In this document: positions 10,622 through 18,842 of the stretch, one piece after another | Layout: every line of letters begins with the position of its first letter | Numbering within the stretch: position 1 is the first letter of the stretch | NCBI RefSeq assembly: GCF_039523335.1 | Contig: NZ_BAAAFC010000001.1 | Coordinates: forward strand, 992,001 to 1,056,000 | Origin: Marinobacter szutsaonensis | GTDB taxonomy: Bacteria; Pseudomonadota; Gammaproteobacteria; Pseudomonadales; Oleiphilaceae | Reading direction: 5' to 3' | Length of the DNA: 64,000 nt | Made by a program: the position numbers and the translations under genes | Notes under the pieces: model-generated | Databases searched by the model: none | The model's input: the letters and a program-made list of their open reading frames with translations, nothing else | What the model was told of the DNA's origin: nothing

Positions 10622-12421
10622 TCAGATGGCGAAAGCTTCTTCCGGCATGTCCAGCAGCGTATCCGCGCCAGCCAGCATGGTTTCGGCATGCGCCTTGGAC
10701 CGCGGCAGCATGCGCTTGAAGTAGAAGCGCGCTGTCTGGACCTTGGCGTTATAGAACATTTCCTCGCTGGTACCCTCAACCATCTTGTCCAGGGCCACTT
10801 TGGCCATACGGGCCCACAGGTAGGCGAAGACGGCGTAACCGGAGTACATCAGGTAGTCCACGGAGGCCGCACCCACTTCTTCGCGGTTCTTCATGGCGGC
10901 CATGCCAACCTTGGTGGTCAGCTCGCCCCACTCCTTGTTGATCGCTGCCAGCGGCTCGATGAATTCCTTCAGCTGCTCGTTGTCCGCGTTCTCTTTGCAG
11001 AATACGTGTACCAGTTTGGTGAAGCCCTTGAGGGATTCGCCCTGGGTCATCAGCACCTTGCGGCCCAGCAGATCCAGCGCCTGGATACCGGTGGTACCCT
11101 CGTAGATCATGCCGATACGGGAGTCACGGACGTTCTGCTCCATGCCCCACTCGGAGATGAAGCCGTGACCACCGAACACCTGCATACCCAGGTTGGCGGA
11201 CTCGTAACCGATCTCGGTCAGGAACGCCTTGGCGATCGGAGTCAGGAAGCCCAGCAGTGCGTCCGCCTGTTTGCGATCTTCCTCGGTCTTGCCGCTGTGA
11301 ACCACATCCACTTGCTGGCCGGCCAGGTAAATCAGGGCACGGGCACCCTCGGCCACGGCCTTCTGGGTCAGCAGCATGCGACGCACGTCCGGGTGTACGA
11401 TGATCGGATCAGCAATACCTTCCGGGTTTTTCGGGCCGCTCAGTGAGCGCATGGCCAGACGCTCCTTGGCATAAGCCAGGGAGCCCTGGAAGCCCAGCTC
11501 GGCCGCGCCCAGGCCCTGGATGGCGGTACCGATACGGGCAGTGTTCATGAAGGTGAACATGCAGTTCAGGCCCTTGTTCTCCGGCCCGATCAGCCAGCCC
11601 TTGGCGCCGTCAAAGTTCATGACGCAGGTGGCGTTACCGTGGATACCCATTTTGTGCTCGAGGGAGCCACAGGAAACCGCGTTACGCTCACCGGCAGAAC
11701 CGTCTTCGTTCGGCAGCTGCTTGGGCACGATGAACAGGGAGATACCCTTGGTACCTTCCGGTGCGCCAGGCAGACGGGCCAGAACGATGTGGACGATGTT
11801 CTCGGCCATGTCGTGCTCGCCGGCGGAGATGAAGATCTTGGTGCCGGTGATGCTATAGGTGCCGTCGGCGTTGGGCTCGGCCTTACTACGCAGGGTACCC
11901 AGGTCTGAACCACAGTGCGGCTCGGTCAGGCACATGGTGCCGGTCCACTCGCCACTGATCAGTTTGGTCAGGTAGGTCTGCTTCTGCTCTTCGGTGCCGT
12001 GGGCTTCGATGGTGTTGGTAGCGCCGTGGCTCAGGCCCGGGTACATGCCCCAGGACCAGTTGGAGGTACCAACCATTTCGCTCATGACCAGGCCGAGGGA
12101 ATGCGGCAGGCCCTGGCCACCGTAGTTGGGATCGGCAGTCATGGACGGCCAGCCACCCTCGACGTACTGCTGGTAAGCTTCCTTGAAGCCGGTCGGTGTC
12201 TTCACGCCGTCTTCACTCCAGGTGCAGCCTTCCCGGTCACCCACCTGGTTCAGCGGAGACAGTACCTGCTCACAGAACTTTGCACCTTCCTGGATAATGG
12301 CGTCCACCATATCGGGAGTGGCGTCTTCGGCACCTTCCAGACTGGCGTAGTGCTGCTCGCTGTCCAGCAGCTCGTTCATAACAAATTTGATGTCACGCAG
12401 GGGCGCTTTGTATTCAGGCAT
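10622..12421 (-). CDS. Acyl-CoA dehydrogenase, large DmdC-like type (paralogue)
   Basis: A 599-residue paralogue of the enzyme at 8622-10412, with the same domain order. Signatures are CLTEPHCGSDLGTL, FISAGEHDMAEN, MQVFGGHGFISEWGMEQ and MIYEGTTGIQALDL. The start is ATG 12421 (MPEYKAPLRDI), preceded by GAGG at good distance; a GTG 9 bp further upstream is less likely. It should act on acyl-CoA in fatty acid degradation, with electrons passing to ETF. About 100 bp upstream is a tandem AAAC-N4-GTTT operator resembling PsrA sites, so induction by long-chain fatty acids is likely. This is inference; the regulator is not in the window. Confidence 0.93.
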   Translation of the reverse strand: MPEYKAPLRDIKFVMNELLDSEQHYASLEGAEDATPDMVDAIIQEGAKFCEQVLSPLNQVGDREGCTWSEDGVKTPTGFKEAYQQYVEGGWPSMTADPNYGGQGLPHSLGLVMSEMVGTSNWSWGMYPGLSHGATNTIEAHGTEEQKQTYLTKLISGEWTGTMCLTEPHCGSDLGTLRSKAEPNADGTYSITGTKIFISAGEHDMAENIVHIVLARLPGAPEGTKGISLFIVPKQLPNEDGSAGERNAVSCGSLEHKMGIHGNATCVMNFDGAKGWLIGPENKGLNCMFTFMNTARIGTAIQGLGAAELGFQGSLAYAKERLAMRSLSGPKNPEGIADPIIVHPDVRRMLLTQKAVAEGARALIYLAGQQVDVVHSGKTEEDRKQADALLGFLTPIAKAFLTEIGYESANLGMQVFGGHGFISEWGMEQNVRDSRIGMIYEGTTGIQALDLLGRKVLMTQGESLKGFTKLVHVFCKENADNEQLKEFIEPLAAINKEWGELTTKVGMAAMKNREEVGAASVDYLMYSGYAVFAYLWARMAKVALDKMVEGTSEEMFYNAKVQTARFYFKRMLPRSKAHAETMLAGADTLLDMPEEAFAI

Positions 12422-12724
12422 GGAATCCACCTCGGTTCTCGGTCTCAGCTGAAACAGGGTTTGCAGCCTTTGGCCTTGGTTTGCTCAGACACCACAACGG
12501 CACGCGCTGCGGCCTTAATTAAACACTTGTTTGAAACATACGTTTACTGGCACAGAATTGTCAATAGCCGGATGGAAAATTTGTGCGGGGTGGCCAGCCG
12601 TCGGGACACAGCAAAATCACCCTGCCCGGTGGGCTTGGAGAGGGTGTCGGAGAGTGTTTCAGGGCTGATGCGAGGACGAAATCGCCGGCCGCTTTAGTAG
12701 CAGCCGGCACACAGTCAGGTCAGT
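12422..12724. other. 303-bp intergenic region upstream of the acyl-CoA dehydrogenase and downstream of bioD
   Basis: No convincing gene is present; an open frame on plus across this region is only the antisense shadow of the dehydrogenase. It holds the tandem operator at 12521-12545. Near 12690-12715 a GCCGGC...GCCGGC pair could form a weak hairpin at the end of the bio operon, but it has no clear T tract. Confidence 0.6.
12521..12545. promoter_or_regulatory. Tandem PsrA-like operator, two AAAC-N4-GTTT palindromes
   Basis: Two inverted repeats lie one base apart: AAAC-ACTT-GTTT (12521-12532) and AAAC-ATAC-GTTT (12534-12545). PsrA, the TetR-family fatty acid sensor of pseudomonads and relatives, binds sites of the form GAAAC-N4-GTTTC, and it controls acyl-CoA dehydrogenase genes. 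The second unit is preceded by G, giving GAAAC. The site lies about 100-125 bp upstream of the start at 12421. The motif is seen; the regulator assignment is inferred. Confidence 0.55.
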
Positions 12725-13417
12725 TCAGGATTCGAACAGTGTGTCGATATTGAGGTAGCTGGCCAGGGCGGCGGGCTCGGGCTGTTCGAGCCATGGCAAA
12801 ACGCCCAGGCAGGGGGTGCCGAGATGGGTGGTCAGGTAGTTGAGGGTTTCCTGTTCGCAGTCCATGGGCTCGCTTTCGATCCGATTGGCGACCCAGCCGG
12901 CAATGGTCAGGCCGTCGGCGCGAATGGCCTCGGCGCTCAATAGGGCATGGTTGATGCAGCCGAGTTTGAGCGCGACGACGAGGATGACGGGCATGCCAAG
13001 TTCCCGAGGCATGGCGGCGTAGGTTTCCCGGTCGTTCAGGGGCACGCGCCAGCCACCGGCGCCTTCGACCAGCAGCAGGTCCGCTGGCTGGATCTGGAGG
13101 CCGCGGCAAAAGCCGATAAGGCGCTGTGCAGTGACAGTTTTGCCGGCCTGTTGGGCGGCTACGTGGGGGGCGATGGCGGGCTCCAGGGCGATGGGGTTGA
13201 TCTGGTCGTAGGGGAGTTTTTCGGTGATGGCCTGCTGGAGTATCAGGGCGTCTTCATTGCGCAGGCCTTCGGGGGTCTGGTCGCAGCCGGAGGCGATGGG
13301 TTTCATCGCAAGGGTGCGTTTGCCCTGTGCTTTGGCCGCCTCGAGGATGGCGGCGGAAACCATGGTTTTACCGACGCCGGTGTCTGTGCCTGTTACGAAA
13401 TAGCTTTTTTTGGCCAT
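12725..13417 (-). CDS. bioD: ATP-dependent dethiobiotin synthetase
   Basis: BioD closes the ureido ring of dethiobiotin from DAPA, CO2 and ATP. The 230-residue protein has the Walker A variant GTDTGVGKT at residues 9-17, the KPIASGCD substrate segment and LLVEGAGGW near residue 115. It is the last gene of the leftward bioB-F-C-D operon. Between bioC and bioD lies a 108-bp palindromic element (13460-13567), so distal expression may depend on how transcription passes it. Confidence 0.97.
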   Translation of the reverse strand: MAKKSYFVTGTDTGVGKTMVSAAILEAAKAQGKRTLAMKPIASGCDQTPEGLRNEDALILQQAITEKLPYDQINPIALEPAIAPHVAAQQAGKTVTAQRLIGFCRGLQIQPADLLLVEGAGGWRVPLNDRETYAAMPRELGMPVILVVALKLGCINHALLSAEAIRADGLTIAGWVANRIESEPMDCEQETLNYLTTHLGTPCLGVLPWLEQPEPAALASYLNIDTLFES

Positions 13418-13459
13418 TTTGGGGGGTAGACCTTTTGGAGTTTTACTTTGGGTGGAGGT

Positions 13460-13567
13460 CGGGGGTGCGGGAACTTCTTCCAGGACACGCTACGAGCACA
13501 TCCATGTGCGCTTGTTTCGGGCCGTCCCTGGCCCTCAACAGTCCTGGAAGAAGTTCCCGCACCCCCG
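13460..13567 (+). repeat. Palindromic three-way-junction element, copy 1 (between bioC and bioD)
   Basis: Perfect 27-bp inverted arms (13460-13486 and 13541-13567) enclose a 54-nt core (13487-13540). The core holds hairpin P2, stem GCAC/GTGC with loop ATCCAT (13496-13509), and hairpin P3, stem GGGCC/GGCCC with loop GTCCCT (13519-13534). The core matches copies 2 and 3 almost base for base up to P3, while the arms are specific to this copy. It lies on the non-transcribed orientation relative to the bio operon (core forward on plus, operon on minus). It creates spurious reading frames containing the peptide AHMDVLVA. The family is not recognised. Confidence 0.9.
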
Positions 13568-13599
13568 CCCCGAACCACCAGTTATACAAGCTTAAAGAT

Positions 13600-14418
13600 T
13601 CAGGACCGCCAATAAGTCCAACCGGCCACGTAGCTGGCCGTACAACCACCAGTATTCGACCTCGGGTAGGCCAAGCACATAGCCTTCAGGCGTTTCGGAC
13701 CGGTAATAGACTTTCGCCTTTCGCCGCCTTTGAAACCCGCTCCAAGCAACTTCAATTCCCGGGTCAGCGCCATGGGGGAATCATAAGGTAAACGGATGGT
13801 CTCGGTGACCGCCTCGGAACCCGGCAAAACATCATCACTCAAACGCCGCCAGGCTTCACAATACTCAAACCGGTTCACATGCGGCTGACCGGGATCGGCC
13901 ACCGACCAGGCCTGTTTCAGTTCCCTGAGGGTGCCATCCAGCAAGGTGGAACTGGCTAACCGCCCTTCCGGCCGGAGAAGCCGGCGGCACTGGGCCAGGA
14001 CCGTTCCTGGGTGCTGGCACCACTGGATCATCAGGTTGCTGAAAATCAGGTCAAAGCTGTCCGGTAAGAACGGTAAGGTTTCGGCGTCGGCGGTGAGCCA
14101 CTGGATGCTTTCAGGGCTTGAGGACCTGGCCTTTTCGATCATTCCAGGCGAGAGGTCCACGCCAACAATGTAAGCTTCCGGGAAACGTTTATGCAGCTCT
14201 CGGGTAAACCAGCCGGTGCCGCAGCCGAGGTCGAGGATGGTACGCGGAGCTACGTTTTGCTGAGCCAAGCGCGCGAGCATGGCTTCCCCCATCAGGCGCT
14301 GCAGGCGGGAGGCCTGGTCATAAGTGCCGGATGCCTTGCCGAATTCCCTGGCGATATCGCTCTTGGCGGCCGGAACGGGCTGGCCCAGTGACTCTGGCGG
14401 TGTCCGGACTACGCCCAT
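13600..14418 (-). CDS. bioC: Malonyl-ACP O-methyltransferase BioC
   Basis: BioC methylates malonyl-ACP so that fatty acid synthesis can build the pimeloyl moiety of biotin. The SAM site is clear: ILDLGCGTGWFTREL, VGVDLSPGMIEKAR, and FDLIFSNLMIQWCQ. ATG 14418 is preferred: it has GGAG at 5-nt spacing and overlaps bioF by 10 bp, whereas the longer frame needs a GTG with poor spacing. The last 20 or so residues (after CLAYP) do not resemble a BioC tail, while the -1 frame reads EVEYWWLYGQLRGRLDLLAV and stops at 13592, so a single-base frameshift near 13660-13667 is suspected. The core domain is intact. Confidence 0.9.
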   Translation of the reverse strand: MGVVRTPPESLGQPVPAAKSDIAREFGKASGTYDQASRLQRLMGEAMLARLAQQNVAPRTILDLGCGTGWFTRELHKRFPEAYIVGVDLSPGMIEKARSSSPESIQWLTADAETLPFLPDSFDLIFSNLMIQWCQHPGTVLAQCRRLLRPEGRLASSTLLDGTLRELKQAWSVADPGQPHVNRFEYCEAWRRLSDDVLPGSEAVTETIRLPYDSPMALTRELKLLGAGFKGGERRKSITGPKRLKAMCLAYPRSNTGGCTASYVAGWTYWRS

Positions 14419-15587
14419 GCGGTCTCCGGAGCTTCCATCATTGACCGGCACTCCTTCAGCGCCGTCAGAAGGCGATCAACGTCCGCCATCCGGTGCGCGG
14501 CGCTCAGGGTAACCCGCAGCCTCGCCTCGCCGGCGGGTACCGTTGGCGGGCGGATTGCCGTTACCAGCAGCCCCCGCTCTTCCAGAGCCTTGCTCAACGA
14601 CAGGGCGGCTTCGTTGGTGCCGACCATGATCGGTTGGATCGGGGTGTGGGACGCCATCAGTTCATAGCCAAGCGCCCTCGCCCCCGTCCGGAATCGGTCG
14701 ATCAGGGCTTCGAGGTGCGAACGCAGGTAATCGCCCCTTTCGATAACATCCAGGCTGGTGCACGTTGCCATGGCAACCGCCGGCGGCATCGCGGTGGTGT
14801 AGATATAGGTCCGGGCTTTCTGGACCAGGTAATCCATCAACAATTCTGAACCGGCCACGAAGGCGCCACTGGTGCCAACCGCCTTGCCCAGGGTCCCTAT
14901 CAGGACCGGGACGTCCTCTTCGGTAAGTCCCGCGTCCAGCACACTGCCCCGCCCTTCCGGCCCGAGCACTCCGATGCCATGGGCATCGTCGACGACAAGC
15001 AATGCGTCGTGCTCGCGGCACACACGGGCCAACTCCCGCAGAGGCGCGATATCCCCGTCCATGCTGAAAACACCGTCGGTCACCACCAATTTATGACCAT
15101 CGGTCTCCGCCAGCATGGCCTCCAGGGCGGCCACATCACCATGCCCATAACGCCGGACCCGCGCCCGGCTGAGGATGCAGCCGTCGATAATCGAGGCATG
15201 GTTCAGTCGGTCCGAGAAAATCGTATCGCCCCGGCCTGCCAGCGCGGAAATAACGCCCATGTTGGCCATATAGCCGGTGGAGAAAAACAGGGCTGAACTG
15301 CGACGGGTAAACCTTGCCAGACGCTCTTCCAACTGGTGGTGGGCGTCGTGGTGGCCACAGATCAGGTGGGAGGCGGCGCCGCCGAGGCCGGTTTCCGGGA
15401 GGGCGTTTTTCAGGGTCTCGATGTTGGCGGGATGGTTCGCCAGGCCCAGGTAATCGTTGCTGCAGAACGACAACAATGGCTTGCCATCGGCTGTCAGTTC
15501 CGGTTGCTGGGGACCGGACACCAGCCGGCGAGTACGGTACAACCCGGCTTGCTTCCGTTCTTCAATTTCTTTGGCAAAATCACGCAT
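14409..15587 (-). CDS. bioF: 8-amino-7-oxononanoate synthase (KAPA synthase)
   Basis: PLP enzyme condensing pimeloyl-ACP/CoA with L-alanine. Family blocks include [17 protein letters not shown]-type turn [31 protein letters not shown] and the PLP lysine in [14 protein letters not shown]. The frame is open upstream to 15683, but that extension is translated palindromic element; ATG 15587 ([15 protein letters not shown]) aligns with known BioF N-termini and gives 392 aa. It overlaps bioC directly, leaving no room for the bioH gene that sits at this place in Pseudomonas. Confidence 0.96.
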   Translation of the reverse strand: MRDFAKEIEERKQAGLYRTRRLVSGPQQPELTADGKPLLSFCSNDYLGLANHPANIETLKNALPETGLGGAASHLICGHHDAHHQLEERLARFTRRSSALFFSTGYMANMGVISALAGRGDTIFSDRLNHASIIDGCILSRARVRRYGHGDVAALEAMLAETDGHKLVVTDGVFSMDGDIAPLRELARVCREHDALLVVDDAHGIGVLGPEGRGSVLDAGLTEEDVPVLIGTLGKAVGTSGAFVAGSELLMDYLVQKARTYIYTTAMPPAVAMATCTSLDVIERGDYLRSHLEALIDRFRTGARALGYELMASHTPIQPIMVGTNEAALSLSKALEERGLLVTAIRPPTVPAGEARLRVTLSAAHRMADVDRLLTALKECRSMMEAPETAWA

Positions 15588-15630
15588 CGCTTCAGCCCAT
15601 CGTTGGCAGGAAGACCACTCATTGGCTCGG

Positions 15631-15740
15631 GCTAGCGGCAGGGAGGCCCTTCCAGGAATGTGTGAAGCCATGGATGGCTTCACTCAAGCGCACATGGACG
15701 TGCTCGTAGCGGTTCCTGGAAGGGCCTCCCTGCCGATAGC
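15631..15740 (-). repeat. Palindromic three-way-junction element, copy 2 (between bioB and bioF)
   Basis: Arms 15631-15658 and 15713-15740 pair over 28 bp with one mismatch and enclose a 54-nt core (15659-15712). In the forward sense the core is on minus. Hairpin P2 (GCAC/GTGC, loop GTCCAT) is the same as in copy 3; hairpin P3 has an 8-bp stem GTGAAGCC/GGCTTCAC with loop ATCCAT. Here the element is in the sense direction of the bio operon, opposite to copy 1. It provides an artificial N-terminal extension to the bioF frame. Confidence 0.9.
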
Positions 15741-15762
15741 ATGCTCCGAAGTCGAACCTATA

Positions 15763-16821
15763 TCAGGCAGACTCCCGAGTCGCGTCATAAAACATGTGCC
15801 GGGTCGACTCATACTCCACCGCCTCGGCAATCGTCTCTTCCACCTGCTCCTCGGTCGCACACTGCTCCCGCTGCTCAGGCCGAATCCCCAGCTTACGGAA
15901 CAACTGCATATCCGCATCCGCCTCCGGATTGGACGTGGTCAGCAGCTTCTCGCCGTAGAAAATCGAGTTCGCCCCCGCCATAAAACAAAGCGCCTGCATC
16001 TGCTCATTCATCTGCTCACGACCGGCCGACAGCCGCACATGGGAAGCCGGCATCATGATCCGCGCCACCGCGATGATCCGGATAAACTCGAACGGATCCA
16101 GATCCTCAACGTCCTCCAGCGGCGTGCCCTTCACCTTCACCAGCATATTCACCGGCACACTCTCCGGATGCTGTGGCAGGTTAGCGAGCTGAACCAGCAG
16201 ACCAACCCTGTCATCTTCGTCTTCACCCATTCCCATGATGCCGCCGCAGCATACCTTCATCCCTGCCTTGCGCACGTTATCCAGGGTATCCAGGCGATCC
16301 TGATAGGTACGGGTGGTGATGATGTGGTTGTAGAACTTTTCTGAGGTGTCGAGGTTGTGGTTGTAGTAATCCAGGCCGGCCTCCGCCAGCTCCTGCGCCT
16401 GGTCTTCCTGGAGCATGCCCAGGGTCATGCAGGTTTCCAGGCCCAGGGACTTTACCTCGCGGATCATGTCCAGCACATAGGGCATGTCCTTTTTGGTCGG
16501 ACTGCGCCAGGCGGCGCCCATGCAGAAGCGGGAAGCACCTTTCTCCCGGGCCGCCCGGGCCTCGGCGACCACCTTCTCGATCTCCAGCAGCTTCTCCTTT
16601 TCCAGCCCGGTGTTGTAATGACCGCTCTGGGGGCAGTACTTGCAGTCCTCCGGGCAGGCGCCGGTCTTGATGGACAGCAGGGTACTGACCTGAACCTCAT
16701 TGGGATCGAAATGCTGACGGTGCACACTCTGGGCACGGAACAGCAGGTCATTGAAAGGCAATTCGAAAAGTGCGCGGGCTTCCTGGAGCGTCCAATCGTG
16801 ACGCAGTTCATTCGCGGTCAT
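15763..16821 (-). CDS. bioB: Biotin synthase
   Basis: Radical SAM enzyme inserting sulfur into dethiobiotin. The 4Fe-4S/SAM motif [10 protein letters not shown] (C-x3-C-x2-C) is intact, as are [22 protein letters not shown] and the second-cluster region with [10 protein letters not shown] and VRLSAGR. The start is ATG 16821, with AGGA 7 nt upstream; a TTG two codons earlier is less likely. It is the first gene of the bioBFCD operon. A BirA-type operator (16831-16862) lies between the start codon and the probable promoter, so repression by biotinyl-AMP-loaded BirA is expected. Confidence 0.98.
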   Translation of the reverse strand: MTANELRHDWTLQEARALFELPFNDLLFRAQSVHRQHFDPNEVQVSTLLSIKTGACPEDCKYCPQSGHYNTGLEKEKLLEIEKVVAEARAAREKGASRFCMGAAWRSPTKKDMPYVLDMIREVKSLGLETCMTLGMLQEDQAQELAEAGLDYYNHNLDTSEKFYNHIITTRTYQDRLDTLDNVRKAGMKVCCGGIMGMGEDEDDRVGLLVQLANLPQHPESVPVNMLVKVKGTPLEDVEDLDPFEFIRIIAVARIMMPASHVRLSAGREQMNEQMQALCFMAGANSIFYGEKLLTTSNPEADADMQLFRKLGIRPEQREQCATEEQVEETIAEAVEYESTRHMFYDATRESA

Positions 16822-16830
16822 GTTCAAGTC

Positions 16831-16862
16831 CTGTTAACCTTTCCCGGTCTCTGGGTTTACGG
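16831..16862. promoter_or_regulatory. BirA biotin operator, proximal box
   Basis: CTGTTAACC (16831-16839), 14-nt spacer, GGTTTACGG (16854-16862). This matches the proteobacterial BirA consensus TTGTAAACC-N14/15-GGTTTACAA in arm sequence and spacing, and lies 10 bp upstream of the bioB start codon. Confidence 0.82.
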
Positions 16863-17606
16863 ATGAAACAGATGATAAAGGGACTGAACCTGCTGTCAAC
16901 CTTAAAGGATCTAAAGGTTAACAGCTCCGCGAAAGCAGGCCGCTGTGTTTCCTGCCTGTCTGCTAATGCCATCCATGGCCTTTGCGCCCCGTGCCGGGCT
17001 GATCTGCCGGTTAACCGATGGAGCTGCTTCACCTGCGGGCTACCCCTGCCCTGGGCGGCAGACAACCTTCGCTGCGGCGAATGCAGCAAGGAACCACCGC
17101 CGTTCGAGCGGGCCCGGATTCCCTGGCGCTACCAGTTTCCGGTAGACGGCATGATAGGCCGCTACAAGTACCATGGCCAACGGAAATTCGCCCGGCCCCT
17201 GGTGGCCGACTTCGGCCAGTTCCTGACTTACCAACTGGCCGAGGAACCGGCCAGCCTGCCCGACCTGCTCGTGCCTGCGCCCATGCACCCGAAACGCCGC
17301 CGGAAACGAGGCTTCAATCAGGCCACGGACATTGCTGAGCAGGTGGGACGGCAACTCGGGATTCCCGTTGATGCCGGCCTGGTCCGGCGGGTAAAACAGG
17401 TGCAGTCCCAGCGTGAGCTGAACAGAACACAGCGGCTGGCTAACCTGAGGGATGTTTTTGAGGTGCGGGGAACGCCGCCAGAGCGGGTTGCGATCGTGGA
17501 TGACGTTGTAACCACCGGCGCCACCGCCCGGGCCCTGGCCCTGAAACTCAAAGCAGCGGGCGCGCGGGACGTGGAAATCTGGGCTCTGGCCAGGACGCCC
17601 GGCTGA
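16863..17606 (+). CDS. comF: ComF family phosphoribosyltransferase-like protein
   Basis: ComF/GntX proteins have an N-terminal zinc finger and a phosphoribosyltransferase fold, and take part in DNA uptake in naturally competent bacteria. Four-cysteine pairs are visible (CVSC, CAPC, CFTC, CGEC), then YKYHGQRKFARPL, LVPAPMHPKRRRKRGFNQ and the PRPP-loop VAIVDDVVTTGATA near the C-terminus. ATG 16863 or 16872 is the start; no later in-frame start precedes the first cysteines. The distal BirA box (16893-16924) therefore lies inside codons about 11-21. It is divergent from bioB, an arrangement also known in Pseudomonas and E. coli (near bio genes). Confidence 0.93.
   Translation: MKQMIKGLNLLSTLKDLKVNSSAKAGRCVSCLSANAIHGLCAPCRADLPVNRWSCFTCGLPLPWAADNLRCGECSKEPPPFERARIPWRYQFPVDGMIGRYKYHGQRKFARPLVADFGQFLTYQLAEEPASLPDLLVPAPMHPKRRRKRGFNQATDIAEQVGRQLGIPVDAGLVRRVKQVQSQRELNRTQRLANLRDVFEVRGTPPERVAIVDDVVTTGATARALALKLKAAGARDVEIWALARTPG
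16893..16924. promoter_or_regulatory. BirA biotin operator, distal box inside the 5' end of comF
   Basis: CTGTCAACC (16893-16901), 14-nt spacer, GGTTAACAG (16916-16924): an almost perfect inverted repeat of the BirA type. It is centred about 62 bp from the proximal box and overlaps the early codons of comF. It probably covers the bioB promoter, which must lie between 16822 and about 16920. Confidence 0.75.
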
Positions 17607-17623
17607 GCAATGACTGCGGCGGT

Positions 17624-18739
17624 CTACCGGGCCAGCTTGTCCCGGACCAGCTCCGCGATGGCAAGGCAGGAAGTCAGCCCGGGCGACTCAATTCCGAACA
17701 GGTTGACCAGTCCGGGAACGCCATGCTCCCCGGGGCCATCGATGCGGAAGTCGAAGAAACCGTCGTCCGGCCCCTTGAGCTTGGGCCGGATCCCGGCATA
17801 AGCAGGTTGCAGGCGCGAGGCATCCAGTCCTGGCCACCACTGCCGGATACCTTCCGCAAAACGGTGGGCACGCTGCGGGTCGACGGTGTAATCCTCGGTT
17901 TCGATCCATTCCACATCCGGGCCGAAACGGGCCTGGCCGGCCAGGTCCAGGGTTAAGTGAACACCGAGCCCGCCGGCTTCTGGCACCGGGTAGATCAGGC
18001 TATCGAACGGATGCCGGCCGCTGTAGGAAAAATACACGCCCCGGGCGAACCATTGCTCCGGTCGCTGGCTATCCGGTAGCCCTTGCCAGTTTGCCGCCAG
18101 GTCCGGCGCTCCCAGCCCGGCCGCATTGATGACCTCATCGGCAACCAGCGTGCAGGCCGAATCCCCACCCACGGTCAGGCGGTGGCGACCACGCTCAGAC
18201 ACGGCCGAAAGCACTGGGGACTTCAGCACCAGCTGCCCACCTTGATCTTCCAGCTCACCGAGCAAGGACAGCATCAGGCCGTGGGAATCAATAATGCCGG
18301 TTTCAGGGGACCAAAGCGCTGCCACCACCCGAACATCCGGTACCCGTGCCCGAACGTCCGCGCCCTCGACCAGCTCAAGAGGCACCCCGTTAAGTGCCGC
18401 CGCACCCTGGATCCCCGCCAGCTTTGCCTGCTGGTCCGCACTGGTTGCCACTATCCATTTGCCACATTTGCGGTGCCCCACATTGCGGCCGGCACAGTAG
18501 TCATAGAGCTTCTCACGCCCGGTCACGCACAGACGGGCCTTAAGAGTACCCTCGGGATAATAGATACCGGCATGGATCACTTCGCTGTTGCGGGAAGAAA
18601 TCCCCTCGCCGAACCGACTACCGGATTCCAGGACGATGACATCCCGGCCAGCCATCGCCAGCTCCCGGGCCACGGCGAGACCAACCACGCCGGCACCGAT
18701 CACCACCGTCTGCGTCTCCAGAATATCGACTTCGGTCAA
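17624..18739 (-). CDS. FAD-dependent oxidoreductase, LhgO/L-2-hydroxyglutarate dehydrogenase-like
   Basis: A 371-residue DAO-fold flavoprotein. The dinucleotide-binding motif VVIGAGVVGLAVARELA begins near residue 11, followed by the family stretch GISSRNSEVIHAGIYYP and, at the end, YAGIRPKLKGPDDGFFDF and LFGIESPGLTSCLAIAE. These are typical of the L-2-hydroxyglutarate oxidase/dehydrogenase group, which returns the dead-end metabolite L-2-hydroxyglutarate to 2-oxoglutarate. The start is TTG 18739 behind a strong AGGGGAGG. It is 17 bp from and convergent with comF. The exact substrate is not proven by sequence. Confidence 0.85.
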   Translation of the reverse strand: MTEVDILETQTVVIGAGVVGLAVARELAMAGRDVIVLESGSRFGEGISSRNSEVIHAGIYYPEGTLKARLCVTGREKLYDYCAGRNVGHRKCGKWIVATSADQQAKLAGIQGAAALNGVPLELVEGADVRARVPDVRVVAALWSPETGIIDSHGLMLSLLGELEDQGGQLVLKSPVLSAVSERGRHRLTVGGDSACTLVADEVINAAGLGAPDLAANWQGLPDSQRPEQWFARGVYFSYSGRHPFDSLIYPVPEAGGLGVHLTLDLAGQARFGPDVEWIETEDYTVDPQRAHRFAEGIRQWWPGLDASRLQPAYAGIRPKLKGPDDGFFDFRIDGPGEHGVPGLVNLFGIESPGLTSCLAIAELVRDKLAR

Positions 18740-18842
18740 CCGCCAGCCTCCCCTGATTTCGGCCTGAATGCCCGGTAAACATTACCTGAAACACCATAAA
18801 CGTTATACTTGCAGCCAGGAAGTTTTTAACGGAGCCCCATGG

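Noticed and set aside
13460..13567. Integron attC site or classic MITE
   Set aside because: No integrase or gene cassettes are nearby and no attC end motifs were seen; a MITE would have conserved terminal repeats, whereas here the arms vary and the core is conserved.
13327..13791. Several open frames across palindromic element 1, with peptide AHMDVLVA or its reverse readings
   Set aside because: The shared peptide is a translation of the conserved element core; the same string appears at all three copies in unrelated frames.
15588..15683. N-terminal extension of bioF
   Set aside because: It translates one arm of element 2 and is not present in BioF proteins; ATG 15587 is the proper start.
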